Below are positions 20,880-31,400 of a stretch of DNA of 64,000 nt, piece after piece (the first letter of the stretch is position 1; the number at the start of each line of letters is the position of its first letter). The translations under genes and the position numbers were made by a program. A model generated the notes under the pieces. That model saw nothing but the letters and a program-made list of their open reading frames with translations, was not told the DNA's origin and made no database searches. The stretch comes from Thereva unica. Taxonomy: Eukaryota; Arthropoda; Insecta; Diptera; Therevidae. The DNA lies in the NCBI GenBank assembly GCA_949987705.1, contig OX465281.1, positions 241,821,143 to 241,885,142 on the forward strand. The letters are read 5' to 3'.

Positions 20880-23800
20880 CGGCGAAAATTTAGTATGGGC
20901 TTTGAGACTCTGTGTTTGTTTACTCTATGGCGAAACGGATGAGTCTGGGCTAAGCTAGCACGGTGTGCGGACGTGCGGGGTGCGCTGTCGCCGGTCACCC
21001 AGGCAATTAGATTTTAAAAAATTGTCTCGTGCTGTACCGTTTTAGTATAATCAAACTGAGTGCAATTTGTCTCTTTGTTCCGTGCCGAAACGGCAACTTT
21101 CTGTTTTTGTTGTGTTAAGTGAAGTCATAACAATTAATCAATCAATTAATTCCGAACTATCATCAATTGAAAAATAAAATCAATATATAAGTGAAAAAAA
21201 TCAATAGTGACGTGTATTGGCATGTGAGTGAAGGTGTCATCAACTCCCGCACCGACAGTGATCGAACTGACTGACTGCACAAGTAAGTAAGTTCTTTCCT
21301 TCTTCCTACATCCCGATCTCGGCACCGCCGGAGTCAGAGCCAGTATCGATCAGCTGACGGGATTCTTCTTGCGTTAGGAGGCATAACACTCCAGCAAGGA
21401 GTATCCCGACAGCCCCGATGGTCATGGCAATGGCAGTGCCGGTTACGACGGAGGCTGACCTTGTGCATATTAAGCCTCGATACAAAAATTTTTGTATTGA
21501 CTGCACTAATATCCGTGGGCTGCAAGCGAATTTCTATTCGGTGATGTGCCATCTCAGTGTTTTTTCTCCCCCAATCTTCGCACTAAGTGAAACCCAGATT
21601 TTACCTAAGGATGATTTAGATCGTTTCCAGGTTTCTGGGTACACATTAGTGCACAACCTCTCCCCTCATAGGGGAATTGCCATTTATATTAGGAAAGACG
21701 TAGCCTTCCAGAAGGTGTACAATAGTACAACTCCTGATTTCAACCATCTCGGTCTTAAAATTTTACTTCCAAAACACGTCATTTTCTTCTGTTTTCTATA
21801 CAGGAGTCCTAATATCAGTAATGAAGCCTCCTCTTTAGCATTTGACGCTATCTCTGAACGTATCTCCGGTTTTTTATCCTCCCATCCGGACTGTGAGATC
21901 ATTGTTGCGGGCGATTTCAACGTTCACAACGTAAATTGGCTGAATTACTCAAATGGCACCAGTGTTTCTGGCAGGGATGCTGAGCTCTTTGCTGAGACAA
22001 ATAACCTGTACCAAATTGTCAACGGTCCTACGCGTATTCCTGACACTGCAGGTCAAGGACGCCACCTCCTTGATCTTTTTCTTACCTCGCACCCAACAAA
22101 ATACTCCGTCGAAATTGACTCTCCTCTGGGCAACTCGGATCACTGTCTAATCAGCGCCCATTTCCCATATCGATCTCCTACCCCAACTACGCCAGCTCCT
22201 AGGAGAACCGTTTGGCATTATGGGAAGGCCAACTGGTGGGGGCTGATTCGCTTTTTTCAATCTACTGACTGGGATCTATGTTTCCAGAACCGCGATGTCA
22301 ACTTCGCCGCTCTTTGTATTACCAACATTATATTGGCTGGTATGCACCTATTCATTCCTCATTCCTCCAAATCCATAAAGCCTAGGCATCATGGATGGTT
22401 TAATCGGGAATGCAGTTAAAACTAAAGAAGCCGCCTACAGAGAGTACAGACATTCTCCGAGCGAACTATCTAGACGTGAGTACATCAGGTTGAGAAATTC
22501 CTGTAAATCCACCATCAGGAAAGTTAAGGAATTATACGATGACAGGCTGAGAAATAAACTCATTAACTCCACTGCTGGCAGTAAAAATTTTTGGTCCTTG
22601 GTAACCTCCATCAGGAAGAATTTTACCTCACACACAACGCCTCCATTCATCTACAATAGGCAGGTGATAACAGAAAGCAAACCCAAGGCCGACTTACTCG
22701 CATCTCTGTTCGCCGCAAACTCTTCCTTACCCTAGGCTGACACGCAACCACCAGCCATCGAGGGTTCCACCCACTCAATGGACGGAGTTTTCTTCAGAAC
22801 ACGTGAAGTGTATAGGTGTCTCAAAGAGCTTGACCCCAATAAATCCACTGGCCCTGACAATATTCCCCCTATGGTTCTTAAAAAATGTGCCTCACCTTTG
22901 GCTAAACCTCTACGCAAACTTTTCGCCCTATCCTACTTCTCCGGAGTCTATCCCGACTCCTGGAAACTGGCCCATGTTCAGCCCATACCAAAAAAAGGTG
23001 ATGCTAGTGACCCCGCTAACTACCGCCCAATAGCAATTACTTCTATTCTCTCCAAAGTGATGGAGACAATAATAAACAAGAGGCTTTTGAGATATCTTGA
23101 ACACCACAAAATATTAAATGACAAACAGTACGGCTTTAGACCAAAAAGATCTACTGGCGACCTCCTTGTTTGCCTAACTGAACACCTCAACCAAAGTATA
23201 CACCGATTTGGTGAATCTGGCCTGGTTGCTTTAGATATCAACAAGGCTTTTGACAGAGTGTGGCACCCCGCTCTGTTAACCAAACTCCAGGCTATTGGTA
23301 TTGACTTCGTTGTAAGATCTGGATTAAGAGCTTCCTTTCCGGCCGTTCAATCAAGGTAGTATTGGATGGCGTCGAATCCGACCCCCACACCATCTCCGCA
23401 GGTGTTCCCCAGGGCTCAATTCTATCACCAGCTCTCTTCCTAATTTTTATAAACGACCTGCTCTCAATCCCCTCCAACCCACTCCACTGCTTTGCCGACG
23501 ACAGTACACTACGGTACTCCTACGGCTTCGATACTGTAGGACAAGCACGCGCCAGACCTTGTCTGCATTATCGCAATCTCATGTCCATCTCAATCAACAG
23601 GGACATCGAACGAATTCTTGAATGGGGCCGCAAGAACCATGTCGAATTCAATGCATCCAAAACAAAGTACTGTCTCATCTCTAATAAAACCTCCACCGAC
23701 CCTCCTTCTATTTCAGTGGACAATAAAAACCTAACAGCAGAACCGTCTTTAAACATCCTAGGCATAACACTATCCGAAGATCTGCGGTGGAATAACCACA

Positions 23801-24489
23801 TATTCCAAATCGCTAAACAAGCATCGCAATGCCTGCGATTCCTGAAAAGATGCAAATTCCTCCTTCAGCCGTCGGCCAGGGCTACAATATACAAGTCCTA
23901 CATTCGTCCCCGCTTCGAATACAACTCGCATATTTGGGCTGGGGCCCCGAGAACCACCTTAGCCTGGCTGGACAAGGTGCAAAGTCGCGCTCTCAAACTT
24001 ATTGGCGATAGCGCCATTTGCTCCTCAATTGACTCATTAAGCCACCGTAGGAATGTAGCAGCCCTTGCAAAATTTTACCGATTTTACCACAACGATTGCT
24101 CTACTGAAATAAGTAACCTCATGCCTCCACGGCAACTTTTCTCCCGCAACACCAGACTTGCCCGCTCGGCTCACCCTTATAGTCTACAGCCCTTATCTTC
24201 GCGCACACTCCGATTTAGAAATTCGTTTATAACAAGAACAACGCGACTGTGGAACAACTTACCTCAGTCAATATTCCCGAACTCATACAACACCCAAGAG
24301 TTCAAGCGCAAGGTTCACCACCATCTCCTCCAACACCCACCCGACTCCCCCTAATCTATCCTATCTTTCTCTCTATCCTTCGAGCTAAGCTTACTACTAG
24401 ACATTGCACCATGACGTGTACGACATGACGAACTAGTAGTAGAGAGGGTGACACCTAAGCTTAGACTATCACATAAAAAAAAAAAAAAA
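20880..24489 (+). mobile_element. Jockey-like LINE, nearly full length
   Basis: It has an endonuclease and reverse transcriptase in order on the + strand, then a short 3' UTR ending TCACATAAAAAA in a poly(A) tail at 24475-24489. Upstream, 20.88-21.42 kb is a leader, presumably with an internal promoter; its exact 5' end is uncertain. No gag-like ORF1 with zinc knuckles was found. Related scraps occur at 1.6, 28.5-29.8, 49.3-50.1 and 62.7 kb. Confidence 0.8.
21418..24354 (+). pseudogene. Jockey-like ORF2: endonuclease and reverse transcriptase, broken
   Basis: The apurinic-type endonuclease spans about 21480-22190 (SETQILPKDD, VAGDFNVHNVNW, GNSDHCLISAHFP). The reverse transcriptase spans about 22800-23700 (KSTGPDNIPP, PIPKKGDASDPANYRPIA, ALDINKAFDRVW, GVPQGSILSPALFLIF, CFADDSTLRYS), with a C-terminal region to 24354. 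Three lesions break it: a frameshift near 22412 (the frame continues in 22391-22735), a TAG at 22733-22735 inside the same frame, and a one-base loss near 23315 before SFLSGRSIKVVLDG. The catalytic FADD and GDFN motifs survive. The element is a recent but dead copy; the start at 21418 follows the first usable ATG. Confidence 0.88.
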
Positions 24490-25265
24490 TCATTATACGC
24501 AAAACTTTCCCGATGGACTTTAATTTGGACATTGTTTTATCAAAGATAACTCAGTGGGTAATCTTTGGTTTTATCATTAGTATTATACAAGAGATTGGAA
24601 TGCATTTCCAGCGAAGATCTCAGAATTTAAACTCCCTTTCGTTCCCATATAAAGAAAGTCGAAAAAACTCGAAGCGGTTCCCGCCTGAGCCGCTTTGCAA
24701 ACGAAAATGAGTCTGGCCTCTTTCGTCTCTCTCACTTTACGTTTGTTTAACACGACCTTCTTGGTATACACTAGTATAAGCGGAAAATCTCTAAGCGAGC
24801 TGCTGAAATTATGAACGCAGGGCCCTAAACCCCATTAAAAGAAGAAGAAGATAGTAGATCGGACATAAGCTAGTCTCTAGGAATCAGAATAGACAATAAT
24901 AGAGTATGACAGCACAAAAATTTGAAGGTCTAACCAATGATAAAGCGCACATCGCATTTAGTACGATCTAATAAATTGATTTCAGGCCTCGTTTAATGAT
25001 TGTTAACTAATAAAAGATGACCTTTAGGGAAAATGTGATAAATTCTAGGTTCCACTAATATATAACAGAGAAATAAACGTTGATTCGATTTTTTACTAAT
25101 CAAAGGATCATCCTCCACTTTTTATAAAAATTTCACGAAAAAGGAATGATTGAAGAATATTTAAACAATCTACAATGATATTTCCAGATATTTATAATTT
25201 TGCAACACAAATTTTCACAATAAAACGATTCCACAAATTTAAAAAAAAATTAATTTAAAACAATT
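24490..25265. other. AT-rich spacer, no gene seen
   Basis: No domain, repeat boundary or RNA gene was recognised between the LINE tail and the second cuticle gene. A 65-codon frame at 24513-24710 has no support. Confidence 0.45.
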
Positions 25266-25268
25266 TTT

Positions 25269-25296
25269 AAAGTCTTTCCACTCGTTTGCGTTTATT
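25269..25296 (-). terminator. Poly(A) signal and conserved 3' block of cuticle gene 2
   Basis: AATAAA on the gene strand (25291-25296), about 120 bases after the stop, is followed by CGCAAACGAGTGGAAAGACT. The whole 28-base block is identical at 33807-33834. Confidence 0.75.
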
Positions 25297-25416
25297 AAAA
25301 AAAGATAATATACATAGATAGAGATTATAAAATTAAGAAAATTAAAAGAATATATTTACAAACAATCCATGGGCAATCAACATCACTATTAAGGTGCAAT
25401 CCATATGTCATCAATA

Positions 25417-25779
25417 TCACAGGTCGGGTGGTAGCTCTCCAAGCGCCTTGGCGGTCTTAGTAATAATAGCTGGAATAACAGCACTCTCGACCTGGAATCC
25501 CTTTTCATCGGCGGTATATTTGACAACCACTGGTTCTGAATCACCATTGTAGTATGTGTAAGAGCCCTTCACAGCGACGAATGCCTGGTCAGTGCCAGCG
25601 TTCCTTAGCGTACCTTCCTCTTCCCTTTCATTAAAATTATTGTCGCTATAGTGGAACTTGTAGGATCCATCGACTTCAGCGTCAAATGTGGACTCCAAAG
25701 CCTCATTATTACTGTTAGCAGGACGGGCCAAAGCCATCGCAAATACACCGAACAACACAATCAACGTAATGCACTTCAT
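25417..25779 (-). CDS. RR-1 cuticle protein 2
   Basis: A 120-residue CPR-family structural protein. Signal peptide 1-18 (MKCITLIVLFGVFAMALA), then a short mature N-terminus. The chitin-binding RR-1 domain covers about 36-103: GSYKFHYSDNN, EEEGTLRNAGTDQAFVAVKG, GSYTYYNGD (72-80), YTADEKGFQVES (88-99). It ends in ELPPDL. It resembles gene 1 most closely, sharing GSYKFHY, NAGTDQA and the PPxL-like ends. The usual DP after GSYxYY is replaced by NGD. There is no intron, and the start is fixed by the short leader after the TATCAGAAG initiator. Confidence 0.94.
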   Translation of the reverse strand: MKCITLIVLFGVFAMALARPANSNNEALESTFDAEVDGSYKFHYSDNNFNEREEEGTLRNAGTDQAFVAVKGSYTYYNGDSEPVVVKYTADEKGFQVESAVIPAIITKTAKALGELPPDL

Positions 25780-25783
25780 TTTT

Positions 25784-25823
25784 GCTTCTGATACCTGTGT
25801 CCAGGACGGAGAGCCTTTTTATA
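25784..25823 (-). promoter_or_regulatory. Core promoter of cuticle gene 2
   Basis: TATAAAAA (plus-strand 25816-25823) lies about 34 bases before the A of TATCAGAAG (25785-25793). The leader to the ATG at 25779 is about 10 bases. Confidence 0.75.
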
Positions 25824-26535
25824 CTGATCTGAAGAATGAAGAATCGAATTCCTAGATCCTGCCATTAATTTTATTTTTATGGCGTAAATATGCATACGTC
25901 ACGTGGCAGATAATATTAATTTTTGCATCAAGAATCTTTTAAGGCTAAAGTTGAATGCAAGCGAAACTGATCTTTATGGTTTTTTTGCGATCTTTAATTT
26001 ATTTATTACCGGTTCAATTTTTTTATCAAAAGCGTCGCCATTAGTCCAAATTAAAAAAAAAAATAACAATCAAAATCCGAGTACCGTTAAAATGAAATCA
26101 ATTAGCGATATTAAAGCTCACCTGAGCGATTAAGAAGAGCGGATTTAAACTGATTTAAATTCAACCTTTTTATTGTTTTGTTGCATTTCGAATGTTTTGA
26201 TATTTTCTTTTTTTACTTAAAATTGGACACACCTCCTCTCTGATTTATTTATTCAAAAAATTATTGCTAATCGTAGATATTACGGCTTCATATTTAGTTG
26301 AAGAATAAACTCAATATTATAGTTCAAATGGACAATTTGCATATTGCAATGTATGGGTGTTTCTCACCAAAGTGGTAAAATCGCTGTCCTTGGCAAATAT
26401 TACGGAAACTATAGCGAGAAATATTTATATTTCTGCAAATTTGAATTTATAACTATCTAAACTATAGTATACAATATAGAAAATATCTCACTTAAAAACC
26501 TATATGGTTTCAATAACGTATTTTTTAGGTCTAAA
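25824..26535. other. AT-rich upstream DNA, no gene seen
   Basis: It holds only short unsupported frames (for example 25903-26133). Upstream elements of cuticle gene 2 may lie here, but I see none shared with genes 3-5. Confidence 0.4.
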
Positions 26536-27415
26536 AACAGTCCCCTAGCCGGTCCCCAAACCAAAATATTTTCTATTGAGTTCATTAATTGAACTAATCT
26601 TTTAAAAACAATTAACTTATATAACACAATTTAATCAATATAAAATGATATGCTATTAGACTCTAATATCAATTTATTTAAACTATTTTTTGATTAGTTT
26701 AATTTAACCTAAAGTTGGTCCCCGAATTTCATGAACAGTCCCCTGCCAAAGTTTCGAGTTACGCATCAGGCCATCTACAGTAAAGACAGACTTGTTAATG
26801 GGCGTAACGAAACGTGAACGACATGAAGTTAGCTCTGTTACCACCAAAAGTAGCTATACCTCATTTTGTTTAGTGTTACAAGAGTTAGAGGGGCACATGC
26901 GCGCATCGGTACGCAACATTAGACAGTCCCCTAGTAAGTGTTATTTTTCTTTTTTTAAAGTGTTCCAGTTTTCTCTATTGTGCAACGTTTTAAATAAGAT
27001 GTCTTATATTGTTTCTATAAAACAAAATAAAGTCATAATGAAGGAATTTTATGGTACCGTAACAATTACACAAATTAAACAGTCCCCTGCCAACAGTCCC
27101 CGGTCAACAGTCCCCCGCTACATACAGAAACAGGAGACTGTTTCATTTATTAGGGCACTATTATTGTACTTTTGCCTTTGTTTTAGGTCTATAACCATCT
27201 TTTAATCATGGCGCGAGAAAGAAGAAAGTGTCTAAGGAAGAAATAAAAGTTCACAAGTTTACTTGAAACCACACAGAGAACTTGGAACTACCAAAGAAGA
27301 CTGTTTTATTTTTATATATATGCGTCATGAGGAATGTTTTTAAAGTATACTACTAATAAATGCTCATTTCACTTATATATACAATCCTTTGACATATGCA
27401 ACAGTCCTCTGACAT
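26536..27415 (+). repeat. Scattered ACAGTCCCCT motif copies
   Basis: The word ACAGTCCC recurs near 26537, 26735, 26923, 27079, 27093 and 27107 (ACAGTCCTCT near 27401), usually as ACAGTCCCCT(A/G)CC, and AGTCCC-like words such as GGTCCCC lie between them. A short hairpin GAAACAG-GAGA-CTGTTTC follows at about 27127-27144. The spacing is irregular, so this is not a plain tandem satellite. Function unknown. Confidence 0.5.
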
Positions 27416-27699
27416 ATGAATTTTTTAAATTTACTCAATAAGTCCTAAAATAAAACAAATATATTTGGGTCCCTTACTGTTTATTATCCACCAGATAGAT
27501 ATCTATTTAATTGTATATTTTTTTTTTTCATATTCACTTAAAAAAGTTACTGGGACAGATTTCTTGCAAAAATTTACCAGTTTACAGAGAAACACCCGTA
27601 TCTTAATACAACATACTTACATTACTTTTAATATTCCAACTGGGTTTAAACTGACCGTTTGCTTGAACCTTAGGCGCCAATAAATTTGTCAAAATTTCT

Positions 27700-28440
27700 A
27701 AAAAAAACTGTGTAGATAACAAGGTAAAGGAGGAGACGGTAGGCCTCAGATAAGGTGATATCTTGAGCCTGGAACGCTACACGCTGATGGGATTTGACGT
27801 GGATTTGATTGACCGAAGAGCTGCTCTGTAAGGTCGACAGAGCACACCCTCGATATTGTAATTGAGTATTTTTTCCGTGTGAATTTAGCACACTACACAC
27901 ACTTCGTAAGCGTGTAGATTCAGTTAATCGTGTTAAAATATTGCATTTTAAACCGTGTTCAGGCACGTAAGGGGGGGGGGGGGGGGTATGTTGATTTCAA
28001 GTTAGCCCACCCAGAAAAAATTTCGCTCCTACGTGCCTGACCGTGTTAAAATAATACGGATAAAAAGCCGTACGTGTAAAAAACACACACATTCAGCGTA
28101 TTATAGTTTTTACACCCTAAAGAAATTGAAACGTTTCATCGTTTTACGTCGTGTAAAAATCAAATATTATGTTTCATTTTACACACACAGAAAGGCGACG
28201 AGAAGACATTACCGTGAAGATTTTTCTAGGTTTACTCCCCTGCAGAAAGAAATTAAAAAAGTTTTACTTATAAAAGCTTCATAGTAATACATATTTGGTG
28301 TGTTTAAAATACACGCATTAAGTGTTTTAACTTTACACACTTTTCGCTTGTTAAATTAACACATTTTAAAAGCGTAAAAAGTGACTACATGAATTTATAT
28401 ACTAAATGCGTTTTAAAATCACACACTTGGGTTTGCAGTG
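27700..28440. other. ACAC/GTGT-rich AT-rich stretch, type unknown
   Basis: Many short words such as TTACACAC, GTGTTAAAAT and CACACTT occur on both strands, and the mini-element at 27960-28039 sits inside. The composition suggests an old non-autonomous element with subterminal motifs, but I could not define its ends. Confidence 0.35.
27960..28039. mobile_element. 80-base mini-element with 8-base target duplication
   Basis: It starts CAGGCACGTA and ends with the exact inverse TACGTGCCTG. It is flanked by ACCGTGTT at 27952-27959 and 28040-28047. The interior has a run of about 16 G bases. The 8-base duplication and CAG-start ends fit a very small hAT-type MITE. Confidence 0.75.
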
Positions 28441-28834
28441 CACACTTCGGAGGCTGCACCAATATCTGATGATAACGCTATGCTGCCGCCACCAAGCTTA
28501 GAAAAAGTTAGCAGAGCCATCAACCAGCTCTAAAACAGCAAGGCAGTACTGCTTTAGACCAAAGCATCCATGGCTTGGGTGAGTCTGGTCTGGTTGCTCT
28601 GGATATCTCCAAGGCCTTCGACATAGTAAGCCATCTCTAAGCTATTGGTAGAGGTCCCGCCAAAAGAGTTGATGCCGACAAAGTCGCGTTTTCCATGCGC
28701 AGTAGAATCCCCGCATGCCGTTCCCGTCCCTTAGCCTAGTCGCAACAAATTTCGAAGGGGAAATTTGAAAATACATAAGCGCATTTCTTATCAACATGTG
28801 CGCAATTTTTATTTGTGTGCAGCTTTAATTTCCC

Positions 28835-29174
28835 CGGCCTCGGTAGCCTAGGGGTAAGGGCGCCTGACTACTATCCCAGAGGTCCCGGGTTCGAATCCCG
28901 GCCAGCCCCACGGTCCTTCGCCTTTTCCACTTTTCCACCCACATAACTTTCTTTCTTTCTTCTCCCCTCTTTACATTCCTGATTCCTCCTGTCATAGCCT
29001 TCGCTAGTCCTTCCCCACTCCACCAAGCGCATGTCATCGGTTGGTTGAAGAGATTCAACTCGTTTCAGGAGGCATAACACTCCAGCGAGCTGTTTCTCAA
29101 AATGCCCCGATGCCAGAGTCGCGAAATGGTTGGAATAAAAATATATCGCGGCTAGGTTGTGGCAGCTCCTTCCT

Positions 29175-29230
<56 letters not shown>

Positions 29231-29350
29231 CTCATCTTCCGGCTAGAGCTGCTGTTCGACATTCTGTAGGAAAAAATAGATTGTCGAACAGTACAAAGGG
29301 GGCTTTCCCTAAGTCTCTAGTCTATCACATAAAAAAAAAAAAAAAAAAAA
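28835..29350 (+). mobile_element. tRNA-derived SINE, young copy
   Basis: The head has a clear RNA polymerase III promoter: A box TAGCCTAGGGGT (28843-28854) and B box GGTTCGAATCC (28888-28898). A body follows with a (CT)n run (29178-29226). The 3' end CTATCACATAAAAA leads to a poly(A) tail. That 3' end resembles the Jockey-like LINE end GACTATCACATAAAAA (24465-24480), the usual arrangement when a SINE borrows a LINE's machinery. It sits in the TA-flanked MITE. Confidence 0.88.
29178..29226 (+). repeat. (CT)n microsatellite in the SINE
   Basis: About 24 uninterrupted CT units; the other two SINE copies lack this expansion. Confidence 0.95.
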
Positions 29351-30022
29351 GCTGCGCGCTCCGGCATCAACTCTTTTGGCGCGACCTCTATTGACTCAGT
29401 TCTAAGGAACTGGATTGAGAATTTTCTTTCTGGCCGTTCAATCAAGGTAGTATTGGATGGCGTTGAATCCAACCCTCATTCCATTTCGGCCAGCGTTCCC
29501 CAAGGGGCGATTCTATCACCTACTCTCTTTCCTATATTCATTAATGATCTGCTCGTAATCCCCTTCAATCCACTTTATAGTTTTGCCGATGACGGTACCT
29601 TGCGTTACTCATACCCTCCGACAACATTGGACCAGCAAGTACCAGCTCTTAACGCGGATATTTAACTCATTCTTGATTGGAGCCGTCAGAATCGTGTCGA
29701 GTTCAATGAAACCAAAACCAAGTACTGTACAAAGGGTGACTCCTAAGCTTCATCTTACCACAAAAAAGGTGCAGCAGACGGCATCGCCGCGGAGCTGGTT
29801 AAATATGGAGGGCCTATATTGCACCAAGTGGTTCATGAATTAATTGTGCAAGTATGCCAGAAGACTGGAGAAAAGGCATCCTCTGCTCGGTACATAAAAA
29901 AGGTGATATCACAGCGTGCACTAATAATCGCGGTATAACGTTGTTGAGTATCATGTATAAGATATTCTCCGCTTTCCTACAAAACAGGATGGCCCCATAC
30001 GCCAAAAACATCATAGGCCAAT

Positions 30023-31222
30023 TCAACGGCGGTTTCAGGGAATAGAAAATAATAAATATAATTGGAGGGTCTGTCTGTGATTTCAAAATAATTGTGTTTT
30101 TCTAAGTTCATATGGTTATTTACATCATATTAAAACAAAATCATGCATTTTTTAAAGTTTTGTCTGTCTGTATGTCTGTTTGACCGGGCTAATTTCGGAA
30201 ACGGCTATTCCGATTGGGATGGGACTTTCTCTGGAAGATTCAGAATTTTTGCTAGCATGTTTTAGGCTATTTGTATATCCTTTATATTAGCTTCATCTAT
30301 ATTTATGCATGTATGTCGCGTGACAATGCAATCTGACCATCTTGTAAAAAAATCAATATGGCGGTTACAAGATGGGAGCCGAATTTCGCAATTCCGCGCC
30401 CGACGCCTGACATGGGTATCAAATGAAATGGGATGATAAGTACAGTAGAATTATCTCCTTGGTGTCATTCCAAATTCATAATGACGACCAACACAAAATG
30501 GCGGATTAACTTTTTCTTGACAACCCACTCGATATGGTTATCAAACGAAAGGCAAGTAGAACACTATTACCTGAGTGGCATCATTCCAATCTATCTATAT
30601 AAATATAAAAGGCGTGTCTATCTATGATTTCAAAATATAATTGTGTTTTTCTAAGTTCATATGGTTATCGATATATCTATATAAATATAATTTGAATGTC
30701 TGTCTGTACAAAAAAAATTTAAAATTTCTGTCTGGACTTTCACTGGAAGATTCAGTACTTTTGTGGCCATATTTCAGGCGGATACGCCTATCAAATCCGA
30801 TTTTCGGTACCGACTATCGCGTGGCGGATTAGACCCCAAACTTCAACCGGTAGCCGAAGGAAAGCAAATGAACATTTTTTGCCACTCCATTTGTGGACCT
30901 CACAGAGCTTTTTCTAAATATCTAGGTTTTCCTAAAAATACCTTGATCGTACTATAGAGAGCCCTTCACTTAGGGAACAATAGAGCTCTTTCAGGTCTAC
31001 AATCGCAATGATAAAAAAAACTCTAACAGAGATATATTTTTTCCGACTTTAATTTCGATTACATGAGTAATTATTAATACCATCAGGAATTATCTCTGAG
31101 CTCTAGTCTACCAGCTAAAAAAAAGTTGTGATTCTTAAGACTGAAAGTGTGATTAAAAGCTTAAAAGCACGATGCCCCCCTCCCCCCCCCCCCCCCGAAA
31201 ATCAGTCCTGGAACCGCCCCTG
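30023..31222. mobile_element. hAT-like element, 1.2 kb, inside the RTE-like LINE
   Basis: The right end, read inward, is CAGGGGCGGTTCCAGGACTG, a classic hAT end. The left end CAACGGCGGTTTCAGGG is its diverged partner. The 8-base word AGGCCAAT occurs at 30015-30022 and 31223-31230, and excising the element rejoins the reverse transcriptase frame (NIIGQ-YQCGF). One extra T lies between the left duplication and the CA end. A C-run lies just inside the right end (about 31176-31196). The interior is largely copies of the dispersed CACAAAATGGCGG repeat. No transposase frame is present. Confidence 0.75.
30047..30800 (+). repeat. Dispersed CACAAAATGGCGG repeat, copies in series
   Basis: Three starts of the type ATAAATATAATTGGA...GTCTGTCTGTG (30047, about 30597 and 30673) are followed by AAGTTCATATGGTTAT, GTCTGTCTGTATGTCTGTTTG and CCAACACAAAATGGCGGAT. 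The family matches 44.3-45.15 kb (opposite strand) and 4.7-5.3 kb. It lies inside the hAT above. Confidence 0.7.
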
Positions 31223-31400
31223 AGGCCAATACCAGTGTGGCTTCAGCTCAGGCAAATCGAAGACTGATCAGATTTTCATCTTAAGGCAGGCTATGGAAAA
31301 ACGTCTAGAGTTTCAAAACTCAATTCAATGCCTCTTCATAGATTTTAATACCACCTATAATAGTGGGTCAACCTGTAAGGATTAAAACGTCATGGTCCCA

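Larger units (their letters stand above)
28651..29388. mobile_element. TA-flanked MITE (Tc1/mariner-like) carrying a SINE
   Basis: The left end GAGGTCCCGCCAAAAGAGTT (28651 on) and the right end are inverted over 26 bases with one mismatch. TA flanks both sides (28649-28650 and 29389-29390), and removing it restores the Jockey sequence GCTATTGGTATTGAC. Without the SINE it would be about 220 bases. TA duplication suggests the Tc1/mariner group; the family is inferred. Confidence 0.75.
28541..29768 (+). mobile_element. Truncated, internally deleted Jockey-like copy
   Basis: It begins inside the reverse transcriptase (CAGTACTGCTTTAGACCAAA) and continues LGESGLVALDISKAFDIV. After the nested MITE it resumes at 29389 with the SGRSIKVVLDGVES and FADDGTLRYSY motifs. 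A large deletion then joins KTKYC to the 3' end GGGTGACTCCTAAGCTT...CACAAAAAAG. All motifs match the LINE at 20.9-24.5 kb, with enough changes to make it an older relative. Confidence 0.8.
28462..31400 (+). pseudogene. RTE-like LINE remnant, split by two insertions
   Basis: Three pieces of one reverse transcriptase occur in order. 28.46-28.54 kb reads LEKVSRAINQL.NSKA. 29.766-30.022 kb reads ADGIAAELVKYGG, MPEDWRKGILCSVHKKGD and NNRGITLLSIMYKIFSAFLQNRM, ending AKNIIGQ. 31.223-31.36 kb resumes YQCGFSSGKSKTDQIFILRQ and LFIDFN. Joining them across the Jockey copy (28541-29768) and the hAT (30023-31222) restores the usual order of motifs for this class. Stops are present and no YADD motif is retained. 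Confidence 0.75.

Noticed and set aside
28835..28910. A true tRNA gene
   Set aside because: Pol III boxes are good, but the arms do not fold into a proper acceptor stem and a SINE body and A-tail follow.
29178..29226. CRISPR-like or satellite array
   Set aside because: It is a plain (CT)n microsatellite inside a SINE.
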